Shown here: positions 34,625 through 45,451 of the stretch, in pieces
How positions within the stretch are numbered: position 1 is the first letter of the stretch
How the letters are laid out: each line of letters begins with the position of its first letter
DNA from: Whalleya microplaca
Lineage: Eukaryota; Ascomycota; Sordariomycetes; Xylariales; Xylariaceae
Assembly: GCA_022497155.1 (NCBI GenBank)
Contig: MU385713.1
Coordinates: 930,001-994,000, forward strand
DNA length: 64,000 bases
Reading direction: 5' to 3'
The notes under the pieces: model-generated
Told to the model about the DNA's origin: nothing
The model's database searches: none
What the model saw: the letters and a program-made list of their open reading frames with translations, nothing else
Made by a program: the position numbers and the translations under genes

Positions 34625-36163
34625 CTAACCCTGCCAAGTGGCCTCTATAATCCACGAAGTCCCGCCCTCTGGCCGCCGGGCACCCAAATACTGGAATCGG
34701 GGGTCTGCTTTACGAAATAGTTCCGGCCACTCGCCCATTTCCCGCTCTTTGGCATTCAGAAGCTGCTTCATGCCCACGTCCAAATGGCTGGCTAGTTAAT
34801 AATGCCAAACACGGTGTCGCAAGAGCTACGGATGACTTACGTTGCTCTCTGGGCACCTGCGGTAGAAAGTGACTCAAATTCTGGTAAAATCTGCTCGTGA
34901 ATAAGCACCCGAGCATCCGGTCTCAAGGCCGGTATAAGATTCTGGAGGATCTTGGTGCAATATTTGTCTGCCCAATTGTGGAAGATAGACCGAAAGAAAT
35001 ATATATCAGCGACCACGGGCTGCTCCGTGAAGAAGTCGCTAGTTAGTTGAGAATCGTCAGCATCAGCCGGCCCGTGTAATTCATAATTGAATAGAAACTC
35101 ACTGCGCCATGAAGGAAACCCTATCTCTAAGTGCCTCAGGCAGCTGGGAAGCTCCCTCAGCTACAGTCGCTGGTAAATCTTGAACTGTGCACTTGAGATG
35201 TGGGAAGCGCTTAGCAAGGCTAATAGCGATAGTACCATGCCCACCCCCAACGTCTACCACGCTCATTTTGCTCTCCCAGGGGTAGCCGTCGTGCAGCAGA
35301 TGCAGCGGTTCTTCATTGAGGGAAAAAAGCATGCCAAATCTTGCAGCGCGCTCAGGGTGGTCGGCAAAGTAGTCGAACATGCTCTTGTTCGTATTGTTGG
35401 CAAGACTAAATCCCTTGAGGGTGTTAAACTGATAGACGAGTGTGTAAATTGTCAAAGGAATATGGAACGTACCGTCTCGTTGTTTTCCTCTGAATTCGGC
35501 CATTTCTCCATAGCATCAGCCATCTCAATAGGCTGGGTCAGCCTTTCCTTTACACATAAGGGATCAGATCAGAGGTAAGCTACCTTGACGCCTGCCGGCC
35601 AGAATTCATCCAACTGAACAACTAGACCATTTCGAATTACATCATCGCGGGCTAAAACGGCAGTGAGAGCGGAATGTGTAATAACACCAGGTTTCTTCTC
35701 TTGAAAGAAGTGGTGATGCAGGATAGCATGCCTAACGATGCGCCGTACAATATCTACATTTAAACCTGAAATTTCGGACATGGCGGCGAAAGAGGACGAA
35801 CCCTCTACGGGAAACGACTTATCCAGCTTGAACCGCAGAAGAGCTTTTACGCTGCTATACGCAGTCCACTATACGGGATCATTATTCAGAGCCAGAATGA
35901 TTTCCACGGTTCAGCGAGCTTACCTTGAAGTATAAGAGCGCCTTCGGACCTTTCATAAGGGCCTTCAGCTCAGAACAAGCGCTTATAACAGCCAGTCGCG
36001 AAGCCTCTAAGTCCGTTGCGTCTTCGGGTATGGGCAGAGACCAGAGCGCATCGGCTTCCAGGGATGGCGTTGGGAGTGCATTCTGGACAAAGAAGTTGTT
36101 CAGTTTCGCTGTTTCTTTCGCGATCAGAGTGGAAAGCTCAATGATTCTAATCGGAGCCGTCAT
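34625..36163 (-). CDS. SAM-dependent O-methyltransferase (class II, COMT-like)
   Basis: Six exons on the minus strand (36163-35924, 35868-35584, 35523-35473, 35413-35103, 35038-34841, 34787-34625) give 415 residues, the normal length. An N-terminal helical dimerisation region is followed by FSLANNTNKSMFDYF and the SAM-binding motif VVDVGGGHG (about residue 240). The catalytic His is in SIFHNWAD (about residue 310), and the C-terminus ends in SWIIEATWQG. All key elements are intact. The family methylates phenolic hydroxyls of polyketides and other secondary metabolites in the cytosol. The neighbouring same-strand MFS exporter suggests a shared pathway. It is divergent from HAS1, with about 900 bp between starts. 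The very short third exon (51 bp) is supported by frame and by the match to the family's conserved acidic Asn-Glu-Thr segment. Confidence 0.92.
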
Positions 36164-37065
36164 GGTTGCAATTAGCGATCACATCTGTGAATTGAGCATA
36201 GTGTTAGGATCCTTTGTTCAGGTCGTGTATATAGAGGTTGTTCGAAGAACAACCTTTTTAGTTAGTTCTTCGTGCAATAACTGCGTTGTTTTGCTACCTC
36301 ATACGTTCGTCTCGTGTCACATAGACGCGAGACGTACTGATTTCTATTCATGAGATCCAAGTAAGCTAAATCATGCATTAGGTGTGCATGCGTGATAGAG
36401 CACCAACTACATATGTGTGCTACAACCCAACATCACAATGCATATATGCTATTGGTGTCAGGGTTTTAGCCTCCTGGCTTTCGACCCTCTTGGACAAGGT
36501 GCTGGAAATGTTGGCTTGTTGGTTGGCCTGCTGGTTCGGATAGGGAGGCTACCTACATCTGTAACCTTTCCCAATGAAATAGACCCGAAGTTCCGTAAGA
36601 CTTGACGGGTTGAATAAGATAATCATCGCTTAGTACTTTATTGATTTCGAATGTCTACCTAGTACTAACTCAAGGATTGACCCGAGAGACTGTTCATCAT
36701 CTATTCAGCAACAGGAAATTAACGCGTTGTGATTCGAATGCAAGCGTGCCCCTATTGAGAGCAGTCGTTACCTAGGTACAAACATCTATATGTGAGGATG
36801 TACTCCGTACTAAGTACTCGGATTGGTGGGTCTAGATATCGAGTGTGTCCGATGATTACCAGCTTACCTCAAGTTTGTCTTGTGGTCCAAGCGCGAGTCT
36901 GTCCGCCAGACGATCTCCCCACTTCTACTTATCGCTTATCAGATATTTTTCAATCCGATAAGCAAAAAAATTCCCATGAACATCCATCAACCAATCTGCA
37001 GCCCACCTCCCAGCAAAGTTGCCTCTTTTTTCGACATCGTCTATTTCGCATACTATCAAGCCACC
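36164..37065. other. Divergent promoter region between O-methyltransferase and HAS1
   Basis: About 900 bp between two outward-facing genes; it contains ACCTAGGT at 36770-36777. No gene was seen. An open frame upstream of 37066 runs in phase with HAS1, but the strong ATG context at 37066 (CCACCATGG) decides the start. Confidence 0.55.
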
Positions 37066-38993
37066 ATGGATTCCGCCAAACACAGCAAGAAAAGAAAATT
37101 CAAGGACTCCAATGGAGTCAAAGCCACCGTGCCTCAGTCCAAGGCCGTCTCGGCTCCTGCATCCAAATCCAAAAAGCTGAAGCGCACTGTATTAGAGGTT
37201 GCCCCAGAGTCTTCGAGCGACGATTCCGAAGAAGATGATCTTGAGGAACAAGAATCGAGTAGCGAAGAAGAGAATGGCGGTGACGAAAAGGTCGGCGAGG
37301 ATGCGGCAGGAGATGATGAAGACGCGTCCGAGTTGAATAAACGTGTAGAAGCAGCAAATGCTGAGGACGGAGATGCTGCTCAGAATGAGGACTTAGTGGC
37401 TGCCGACGACAACCCATTACACACGCTTGTCGCTACCGATGCGCAGAATTTTGCCGATTTACACTTATCCGACAAGACTATGAAGGCTATCAAAGAAGAT
37501 ATGGGCTTCGAGAAGATGACACCAATCCAGCGGAGGACAATTCCACCATTACTCGCAGGTCGCGATGTGCTTGGTGCGGCGAAGACGGGGAGTGGAAAGA
37601 CGCTAGCCTTCTTAATACCAGCTGTCGAAATGCTGAGCGCACTTCGATTTAAGCCCCGAAACGGAACAGGCGTAATTGTCGTCTCACCTACGAGGGAGTT
37701 GGCCTTGCAGATCTTCGGTGTCGCCCGCGAACTCATGGCGCATCATTCCCAAACATACGGCATTGTCATTGGTGGAGCAAATCGCAGGGCAGAGGCGGAA
37801 AAGCTGTCCAAGGGGGTGAACCTTCTCATCGCGACTCCTGGCAGACTTTTGGACCACTTGCAAAACACCCCCTTTGTTTTCAAGAATCTGAAGTCCCTGG
37901 TAATCGACGAGGCCGACCGAATCCTAGAGATAGGCTTCGAAGACGAAATGCGTCAAATCATCAAGATCCTGCCTAGTGAAGGCAGGCAGTCCATGCTATT
38001 TTCTGCGACTCAGACGACCAAGGTTGAAGATCTCGCGAGAATGTCCCTTCGGCCGGGTCCTCTTTACATCAATGTCGACGAGGAAAGTGTCAGCTCCACC
38101 GTTGCCGGCCTTGAACAAGGCTATGTTACTTGTGAGGCCGACAAGCGGTTCCTTCTCCTCTTCTCATTTTTGAAGCGGAACCTCAAGAAAAAGGTCATTG
38201 TATTTTTCTCGAGCTGTGCAAGCGTGAATTATTATGCGGAACTCCTGAATTACATTGACTTGTAAGTTTCATCATACCTTGAAGTCTTAATCCATGTCTC
38301 ATGATAGATGCTAACGTCCCTTAGGCCCTGTCTTTCTCTACATGGAAAACAGAAGCAACAGAAACGCACAAACACATTCTTCGAGTTTTGTAACGCGAAG
38401 ACCGGAATTTTACTCTGCACAGATGTTGCTGCTCGTGGCTTAGATGTACGCGCCCGCAATTTGACTTCTGGCAACACATACTAACTACTTGGCAGATCCC
38501 AGCCGTTGACTTTATAGTACAATTTGATCCGCCAGATGACCCTCGTGATTATATCCACAGAGTTGGCCGAACAGCTCGTGGCGCGAACTCGAAAGGTCGC
38601 AGTCTTCTCTTCTTGCAACCTCAAGAGGCAGGCTTCTTAACGCATTTGAAGACTGCCCGTGTGCCGGTCGTGGAGTACGATTTCCCGGCGAAGAAGATTT
38701 TGAACATATCCTCGCAACTCGAGAAGCTTATCTCTCAGAACTACTATCTCAATCAAAGCGCCAAGGAAGGCTATAGGTCGTATTTGCATGCGTACGCGAG
38801 TCACAGCTTGCGCACAGTGTTCGATGTGAACAAACTGGATTTGGCGAAAGTCGCCAAAAGCTTCGGGTTCTCTACGCCTCCACGAATTGACCTTACATTA
38901 GGCGCGAGCATGAGCAGAGACAAAAAGGCCCAAGGAAGAAGGACGTACGGAAGTCAGCCAAGACAAAACCAAAAGTTCAACAAGAGGAGATGA
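37066..38993 (+). CDS. HAS1: ATP-dependent RNA helicase HAS1 (DEAD box)
   Basis: Three exons (37066-38261, 38325-38445, 38496-38993) give 604 residues. An N-terminal Lys-rich and very acidic extension (about 1-140) precedes the helicase core: Walker A AKTGSGKT (about residue 171), PTRELA, DEAD within VIDEADRI (about 280), SAT in LFSATQ, then [23 protein letters not shown] and HRVGRTARG (about 460). The C-terminal signature is the HAS1-specific [19 protein letters not shown] and [11 protein letters not shown]. In yeast HAS1 acts in the nucleolus on 18S/27S pre-rRNA processing and is essential. Frame is preserved across both introns (62 and 50 bp). It is a conserved housekeeping gene flanked on both sides by accessory metabolism genes. 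Confidence 0.97.
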
Positions 38994-39694
38994 TCTAGAG
39001 CATCGAATCGAGATGGTGTGGTAGTGGGTGCGGCTCTTCTTTCAGGGTTATGTTTGTCATGGTATACCAGCTTAGTTCATAGGGTTTGCGCTTGTCAATT
39101 AAAAATAGAGCCTATTACTGTGAATTGTGCAGTATCAGTTTTGTCATGAGTGACTATGTGTTCGAAGTGAGGATAACGTAGGTTGCCATTTACTTTATTG
39201 AGGCGAAATGTAAACAGTGCATAGCTCACAGCAGGATCATAGGCGCCAGTCAACTTGTACGCTTGATGACCTAAGTCGAATCCTCACTTTCAAGTACCAA
39301 TCTCGCTAAATAAGCCTTGCAGAAAAATGCCCATTTGCAACTTTCCCCGTGGTAATTGATGGTCACGCTAAGAGTATGCTAGAGTTGGACTAGTTCGTAG
39401 TTCATGTCTAATGGTATATTATTAAGCTCTAAGAGTCTGAAGGAGTTCTATTATACTTTAAAGATATATAGAGGATTTATGTCATATCACATCTATGGTG
39501 ATTGTTTAAACGACTCTTATACCATATTCAAGTTCAACGTAAACACCGTATGGAGATTCTACCAAGAAGCGACGTACGGAATATAAATAGGTAACCCTTG
39601 AATGACTTATTCGGGCGGGACCGGAGATGTAAAACAGGGATATATCAAATCACCCTTCAGTATCAATATAGTTGCAGCAGTATAAATCATCCAT
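38994..39694. other. Intergenic region between convergent genes
   Basis: About 700 bp, AT-rich after 39380. Nothing was recognised apart from 3' flanks. Confidence 0.5.
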
Positions 39695-41159
39695 CTAAGA
39701 TGAGTTGCTGTTATCGGCGCACGAGAAAGCAGACGCAATTTCACCATTGGCATAAGCATCGATAATCTGCTGAATAACACCGTACGTTCCACCAATGGTC
39801 AAAAAGACGGCCAGAAGGATCATGAGCCAGTTCAGCCAGTACACAATGATCTGGACAAAGCTTCCCTTGCGGTAGTGCTGGTGGTCATAAATCCACAAGT
39901 ATCCGGGAAGCCCCAGGGCCAACGGGGCGAAGGTAAGACTACCCGCTAGAGCTAGCAGGTAGTTGAAGATGGGGATACCACTTGCGATGAGGAATCCGAT
40001 GACGGACATGCTGAAGGTGCAGGCGAGCCAGATAGACCAGTGCACGAAGGAGTTTCTTTGCAAGTGTTTCGAATCACGTAGCATACGCACGAATAGGTAC
40101 TTGGCCGCAACGTGGATATACAGGCATGCGCTGACGAGTAGACCGATGAGACCAATACCGTACGCGACCTTCTTGACTGTGTAACCAGCCGAGCCGAGCG
40201 ACGGCGACGCGACCCACTTCCCACACCAGCGATAGACCACCAGACTGAAGGAGAGGTAGCTGGCCGTCACGATGCCCATGCACAGGTAAACGGCCTTGTT
40301 GTAGTCGCGCGGCCTCTTCATCTCCGAGATCACGGGCAGGAAGGCCGAGGTGCCGGCGCCGGAGCAGAAGATCGTCGACACGGAGGTGATACCCGCAACA
40401 AACGTCGGATGGCTGATGACGTTGTACCCGAACTCGTAGTCGCCGGTCTGCGGGGCGGCGGCGGGGCGATCGAGGGTGGTGACGCCGACGACGACGATGA
40501 AGACGGCGACGAAGACGGACAGGAAGCCGGCCCAGGTCAGCCAGGCGATCTTCTCGAACTTGCGCAGGCTGGCGAGGAGGAAGACGGCGATGGTGGCGAC
40601 GAGCATGAAGTAGTTGGTGCAGATGGCGTGGTTCGAGAGCGCGTTAAGCGCCGTCGACGCGCCGAAGATCCCGCTCGCGCCCACGATCGCGTACGTCACC
40701 AGGAAGAAGACGCCGACGACCTCGCGCAGCCACGCCCCGCCCACCACCTGCGCCATGTCCGCGATCGAGTGGCAGCCCGCATGCGAGTTGCGGAAGTTGC
40801 CCTGGATGATCGCGCAGTACGTGTTCAGGAACTGCCACCCCAGCACGTTGACCGCGCCCGGGAAGGCCCCGAGCACGTACATCGCGGAGGGGATGGTGAG
40901 CACACCCGTCGCGAAGATGACTAAGATAGGCGTTAGCTTTCGTAGATACGATATATAGAAAAAGGCGGTACATACTCTTCAAGAAGATGACGGAGGCATG
41001 TATCCAGCTGACGGTCCGGAAGTCGATGACTCCCTCTTGTCTCTTGAAGACCTCGAAGGCCTCGTCAGGTGACTCTGCCTTCACGGCATCGATGCTCCCA
41101 CTGCTTCGCGCCGGAATAGGGGTGATCGTATCGCCCTTCTCTGAAGTCTTGGCTGACAT
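39695..41159 (-). CDS. Amino acid/auxin permease family transporter (MTR-like)
   Basis: Two exons on the minus strand (41159-40976 and 40920-39695) give 469 residues. A soluble N-terminus of about 45 residues leads into about eleven hydrophobic helices. The family-typical start is FRTVSWIHASVIFLK joined by splicing to IIFATGVLTIPSAMYVLGAF, followed by the GCHSIADMAQ segment and, later, CSGAGTSAFLPVISEMKRP. This places it in the AAAP family near fungal neutral amino acid permeases such as Neurospora mtr, which import aromatic and neutral amino acids across the plasma membrane. Exon 2 between 40400 and 40920 is strikingly GC-rich. It sits at the edge of the amidase/deacetylase cluster and may import the cluster's substrate or a related amine; that is inference. 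Confidence 0.92.
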
Positions 41160-41872
41160 GACGACGGAGGGGTTATCGACTCGAGCTAGACTGCGAGTTG
41201 TCTGTCTGTCAATTGAGCCACGAAGACCAATTGGTGTCCGAGGAGATGGCTATTCTTCACGGAGCTCAGAACAGTCCTCGCGTCGGCATCCTCTTGTATA
41301 AGAAGAGAGCACCTCTATAGGTTATCTCTGCCTTGCTAGCTAATTTGAAACCTTCAACAAGTAGCCTTATCTTTAGTAATCTTAGCTAGTAGTTAGTGGG
41401 ATGATGTAGAGATAGCATGTGCGCTTGTTGACCTGTGTGGACTAGAATCCGGGGAAGGTTTTTGGGTTGTGGAGTTTACTATCCTATCCACCGCACGTGT
41501 GTTGGTGATTATCTTGATTAGACTGGGTCTGACTGGGGTGATGCCAAGTTGGAGCAATTTCCATTAGGCCAGGGTCGTATTGTTGGAGTCTCTACTCCGA
41601 ATAATACACTAGCATAAGAATATGGTGATATCAGTGGAGACAGTTATTCGACGAGCATCAGTTCATAGGAATTTATAGTCCATTCATATCTCGCATTGGT
41701 AGAATTTCTAACACGAATAAGGCAACTTTTGTGGCAGTTAAATACACTATATAGACGGAGCTATATACAAGACACATAGCAATGGTGTTGATACGACAGC
41801 AATTTGAATTTAGCAAATACCATCACCTAAGACAAAGTCAGGGCAAAGCAGTTGAATAGGCTCATATTATTA
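41160..41872. other. Intergenic region upstream of permease
   Basis: About 710 bp between two minus-strand genes; permease promoter and 3' flank of the deacetylase-fold gene. Nothing else was recognised. Confidence 0.5.
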
Positions 41873-42953
41873 CTACTTTGAGAGCATGGCACCGGCCTTC
41901 GCTGGCATCACTGCTCCTGGGGCTGGAGTATTCTTCGCCTTAAAATCATCGGATATCTGTTCCATTGTGACAAACTCTACGCCTTCGTGTTTCTTGAAAT
42001 GTTCAATGAGTCTATAATAGTCATCTTAGCATGTAACTTGTGTACGAGAACAAGTGGAACCCTTATGAATTTATTTAAGACAAAAAGGGGTAAAGTGTGG
42101 GAGTGTTTCTTACCTCTCATGCATTAGCAAAACCTGCGGTCGACCAGACACATCAGGGTGAATCGTAATAGGGAAGATGAACTCGTCATATTCTCTATAA
42201 TAGTAGTCGAATTGGTCTCGCCATATGTCTTCGATATCCCGTGGGTTCATGAATCCGTGACTATTCGAGGATGCTTTGATGAACATCATCGGGGGCAGGT
42301 CATCCAGATACCAGTTTGCGGGGATCTCAACTAGTCCAGTCTCCTGGCCCTTAACAAGTGGTTTCATCCACTCATCTGCCTTTTTGGTATAGTCAATTTT
42401 GGTCCACGTGTCGCCTGTCCTTAGGAAATATGCCTGGCAATCATGATGACTCATGCTATGGTCGTATTCGATTCCGTAATCCAATAAAAGTTGTCCGCCT
42501 TCTTTACTGCACTCCCACCACGGTGCAACACTACCTCGTGGCGGCTTACCAACGAACTCCGTAAGCATCTTATAAGTCTTGTCTAACACGTCCCTCTGTT
42601 GCTCAATGGTCATATCAACCGGGTTTTCGTGCGAGTATCCATGCAGACCAATTTCATGTCCAGCATCACGGACTGCTGCCATATCTTCTGGAAAGGTTTC
42701 AAGACTATGGCCTGGTATGAACCACGTCGTCTTGATATCGTACTTCTTGAACATCTTGAGGAGTCGCTGGACTCCAATAGTTCCAGCAAACAAACCTATA
42801 AACGTCAACGAGGTGAATTTGCTTGGTTTAAAACTGCACGATCTTACCTCTGCTGATGTCGCTCGTCGAATCCTCGCCGCCATATGAACCTAGCCAGCCG
42901 GCGACAGCATCGACATCAATGCCGTAGCTAATGAGGACTCGCTTCTTACCCAT
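41873..42953 (-). CDS. Polysaccharide-deacetylase-fold hydrolase (PgdA/cyclic-imidase-like)
   Basis: Three exons on the minus strand (42953-42848, 42795-42114, 42011-41873) give 308 residues. The NodB-type fold is evident: the metal-binding acidic motif in [13 protein letters not shown] (about residues 10-22), then [14 protein letters not shown], and the His pair in LHGYSHENP (His about 87 and 91). [25 protein letters not shown] and a late His in [13 protein letters not shown] follow. There is no signal peptide, so it is cytosolic and unlikely to act on cell-wall chitin. The closest described type is the Helicobacter PgdA/PuuE-allantoinase-like branch, several members of which hydrolyse small cyclic amides or imides. 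The neighbouring amidase supports such a role. It is divergently oriented from the alcohol dehydrogenase, with a 678 bp shared upstream region. The exact substrate is unknown. Confidence 0.92.
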
Positions 42954-43631
42954 TATGAGTTTATGAAGATGAAAAATAAGTGGATTTACTAATCACGCAA
43001 CGAGACGCGAGGAGTTTCTAAACTAAAGTTTACAGTCGAATACGTGAAACAATGTTTGAAGTCTGAAGGAGGGGTTGTATTCCATTGAGCGTCATGATAT
43101 TGCCAATTCTGTATCAACCCCTCAGTCGTCACTCTTCATCAGTTTAGAACAGCGGCTATCACTTAGCGTGGCTCTTAACGCTCGTTTAGTCGCGGGTACT
43201 AATGTAGGTGCGACTATCCCGCGGATCATGGGGTGGAGTCTAGTACCGAGGCGGTTGAGTTGGAGTAGCCCTAGCGATGTTGGTGATTGAAAGCTCTTCA
43301 ACCGGGTTTATAATAAGTTGTTGGATCAGGGTTGATTGAGTTGGAGAGTTGGAGTAGAGGAGTGGGCTGTTTAAGTTGGAGAACATTTGCCTCCTATTGG
43401 TCAATGCCATAGGTTACTCCAATATCATCATATGTTATCTTACCATTATGGAAACTTAAGTGAGTCTCCTATCGCTGGATTGCGGGCCACAATATGATTT
43501 GAGGACTGGCACTGAGGAGTAACAACTGATTGCGAGAGCCCATGAGAGAGATCTTCGATTTATAGACTGGTAGCCATGAATACTGATGGCCAGTAGAATC
43601 TATGGCGCAAATTGGGACTATCCCTCATGAA
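42954..43631. promoter_or_regulatory. Shared divergent promoter of deacetylase-fold and alcohol dehydrogenase genes
   Basis: 678 bp between two outward-facing starts. It contains HGATAR-type (GATA factor) sites on the minus strand at about 43156-43161, 43435-43440 and 43469-43474. Their number is only modestly above chance, so nitrogen control by an AreA-like factor is a suggestion. No gene was seen inside. Confidence 0.45.
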
Positions 43632-44825
43632 ATGAGGGCTGCACAGATTGTTGAGGTTTGTTTAACGTGGCTTGTGTCCCTTCCCTATGCGATCTCAAAT
43701 GTCGCTAATAAAGAGATGGGACTGTAGTTCCAGAAACCGTACCAATTAAAGACAGTCGCGGTACCCAAGGTCCACGACGATGAGCTGCTAGTCAAAGTTT
43801 GCGCAGCGGGATTCTGTCATTCAGACGTCCAGGTCCTCCGAGGCCAATTTGGATCAAGATTACCCCTGATCCCTTCACATGAGCCTGCTGGCATTATTGT
43901 CGAAGTTGGCATAAAGTGCAAAGGAAACTGGAACATTGGAGATAGAGTTGGAGTGCTGAACTTCAAGAAATCATGTACTCATTGTATTGGGTGCGGCCTA
44001 TCTAAACGAGAGTATGGCAAGCATGATCCCAGATTCTGTGACAAGCGAGAAACAGCTGGTTTTCAGCACGATGGTGCTTTTGCAGAGTACATGATTGCAG
44101 ATCCAGAGACGACGGTGTTGCTGCCCTCCTCAATCTCGTTTGAACAGGCAGCACCGCTGATGTGTGCTGGCGTGAGTCTCAACAAGCGCCTGAACATGTT
44201 CATTATGAGTAGGACATACTGACTAGGTTCGAATTCACAGGCTACAGTATGGGGCGCATTAGAAAAGAGCACAGAGGGCCTAGCACCAGGAAACACAGTT
44301 GCAATTGTAGGAATTGGCGGCTTGGGACATCTTGGTGTCCAGTTTGCTAAGGGCATGGGCTATCGAACAATTGCAATTGATAATCGGCCAGCGGGCAGAC
44401 AACTCGCCAGCGAAGTACAGCCAGGTCTTGAGCCTGACCTTGTCGTTGATTCCACTGCCAGAGATGCGGCTAGCGAGGTTTACAAGTTTACGAACGGAGA
44501 GGGGCTTGCTGCAGCAGTAGTTTGTACCGACTCTTTGGAAGCCAACGCGTGGACGTTGACTTTATTACGCATTGGGGGAACTCTAGGGCTTCTTGGGTTA
44601 CCGGCAGAAAGATGGCGCTTTGATGCTGACATCATCGTCTTCAAAGAATTGGCCATCAAGGGGAGTTATGTGACGAGCAGAGAGTCTACAGAGAGAATGA
44701 TGCAGGTGGTCAATAAGAGTCATATTAGGTCACATCTCACAGTGGTTCCCTTTGATGACATTCCCGGAATCGTGGATGCGTATGAGAATAGTTCCTTTAA
44801 AGGTAGATTGGTTGTCAAATTTTGA
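43632..44825 (+). CDS. Zinc-dependent alcohol dehydrogenase (MDR family)
   Basis: Three exons (43632-43655, 43728-44171, 44241-44825) give 350 residues. The tiny 8-codon first exon encodes MRAAQIVE, joined to FQKPYQLKTV as in this family. Catalytic zinc ligands are seen at CHSD (Cys38) and HE (His59-Glu60). The structural zinc loop has Cys91, Cys94, Cys97 and a fourth Cys at about 112, a wider spacing than the usual seven residues. The nucleotide-binding motif is VGIGGLGHLGVQ. Expected activity is NAD(P)-dependent oxidation or reduction of an alcohol/aldehyde. Position in the divergent pair with the deacetylase-fold hydrolase suggests it handles a hydroxylated intermediate of the same pathway. 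The substrate cannot be predicted. Confidence 0.92.
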
Positions 44826-45451
44826 TATTAGCTCAAAATCTGGTTTAATATACAATAAAGATTCATCTCCTTCAACAACATGGAAATTTGGGTATAAATT
44901 ATTAAACTATACCTTTGTATCATGGTTAGCTGCTTGATACTCTATGGCTAGAAATCTGCCTCGTTTAGGATATTGAAGACGGCCAACAACTAGTTTTACT
45001 CCCTCAGATTAATAATTGTTAATCTACACATTTTCAAAAGAGGTCCTACCCTTGGTTCCTTTGGCTTAAGGCTCAGACCTTCCTATGATAGACAGAACGG
45101 TCGGGCGCTAATTAGATACTAAATTTGGAGGTGTTGAAATAACCTCCCCACAACAGGATACTAACAGTCTAGATGTTTGTTGGAGACTTGCCGAGTCTAC
45201 TAGGAAGACAAAGCCCGCTTCTGCTCTCCACAACGTCTGGGAGGAGCCGTTACTCATGCCATAAGCCCATTAGTTTGTGCAATTGGTGGATTATATGTGT
45301 CAGCTTAATTGGTCCCGAGTTGTGCGGAAGAGGCGAAATATTTGATGTAAATGTCAAAGGGGATTCCGTTGTTGAAATCATACGTCCTCGTCACCTAGAG
45401 CACTATCCATGGTGTTGTCGCATAGCATCTTTTTCAGGCTACACAGAAGCT
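44826..45451. other. Intergenic region upstream of amidase
   Basis: About 630 bp. An open frame (45173-45480) has a weak SDR-like patch (FDVNVKG near 45340) but no complete domain; it may be a relic or chance. The amidase promoter should lie here. Confidence 0.4.

Noticed and set aside
40409..40924. Long plus-strand open frame opposite the permease
   Set aside because: It is the antisense of a GC-rich membrane-protein exon, with repetitive Asp/Glu/Gly composition typical of an artefact.
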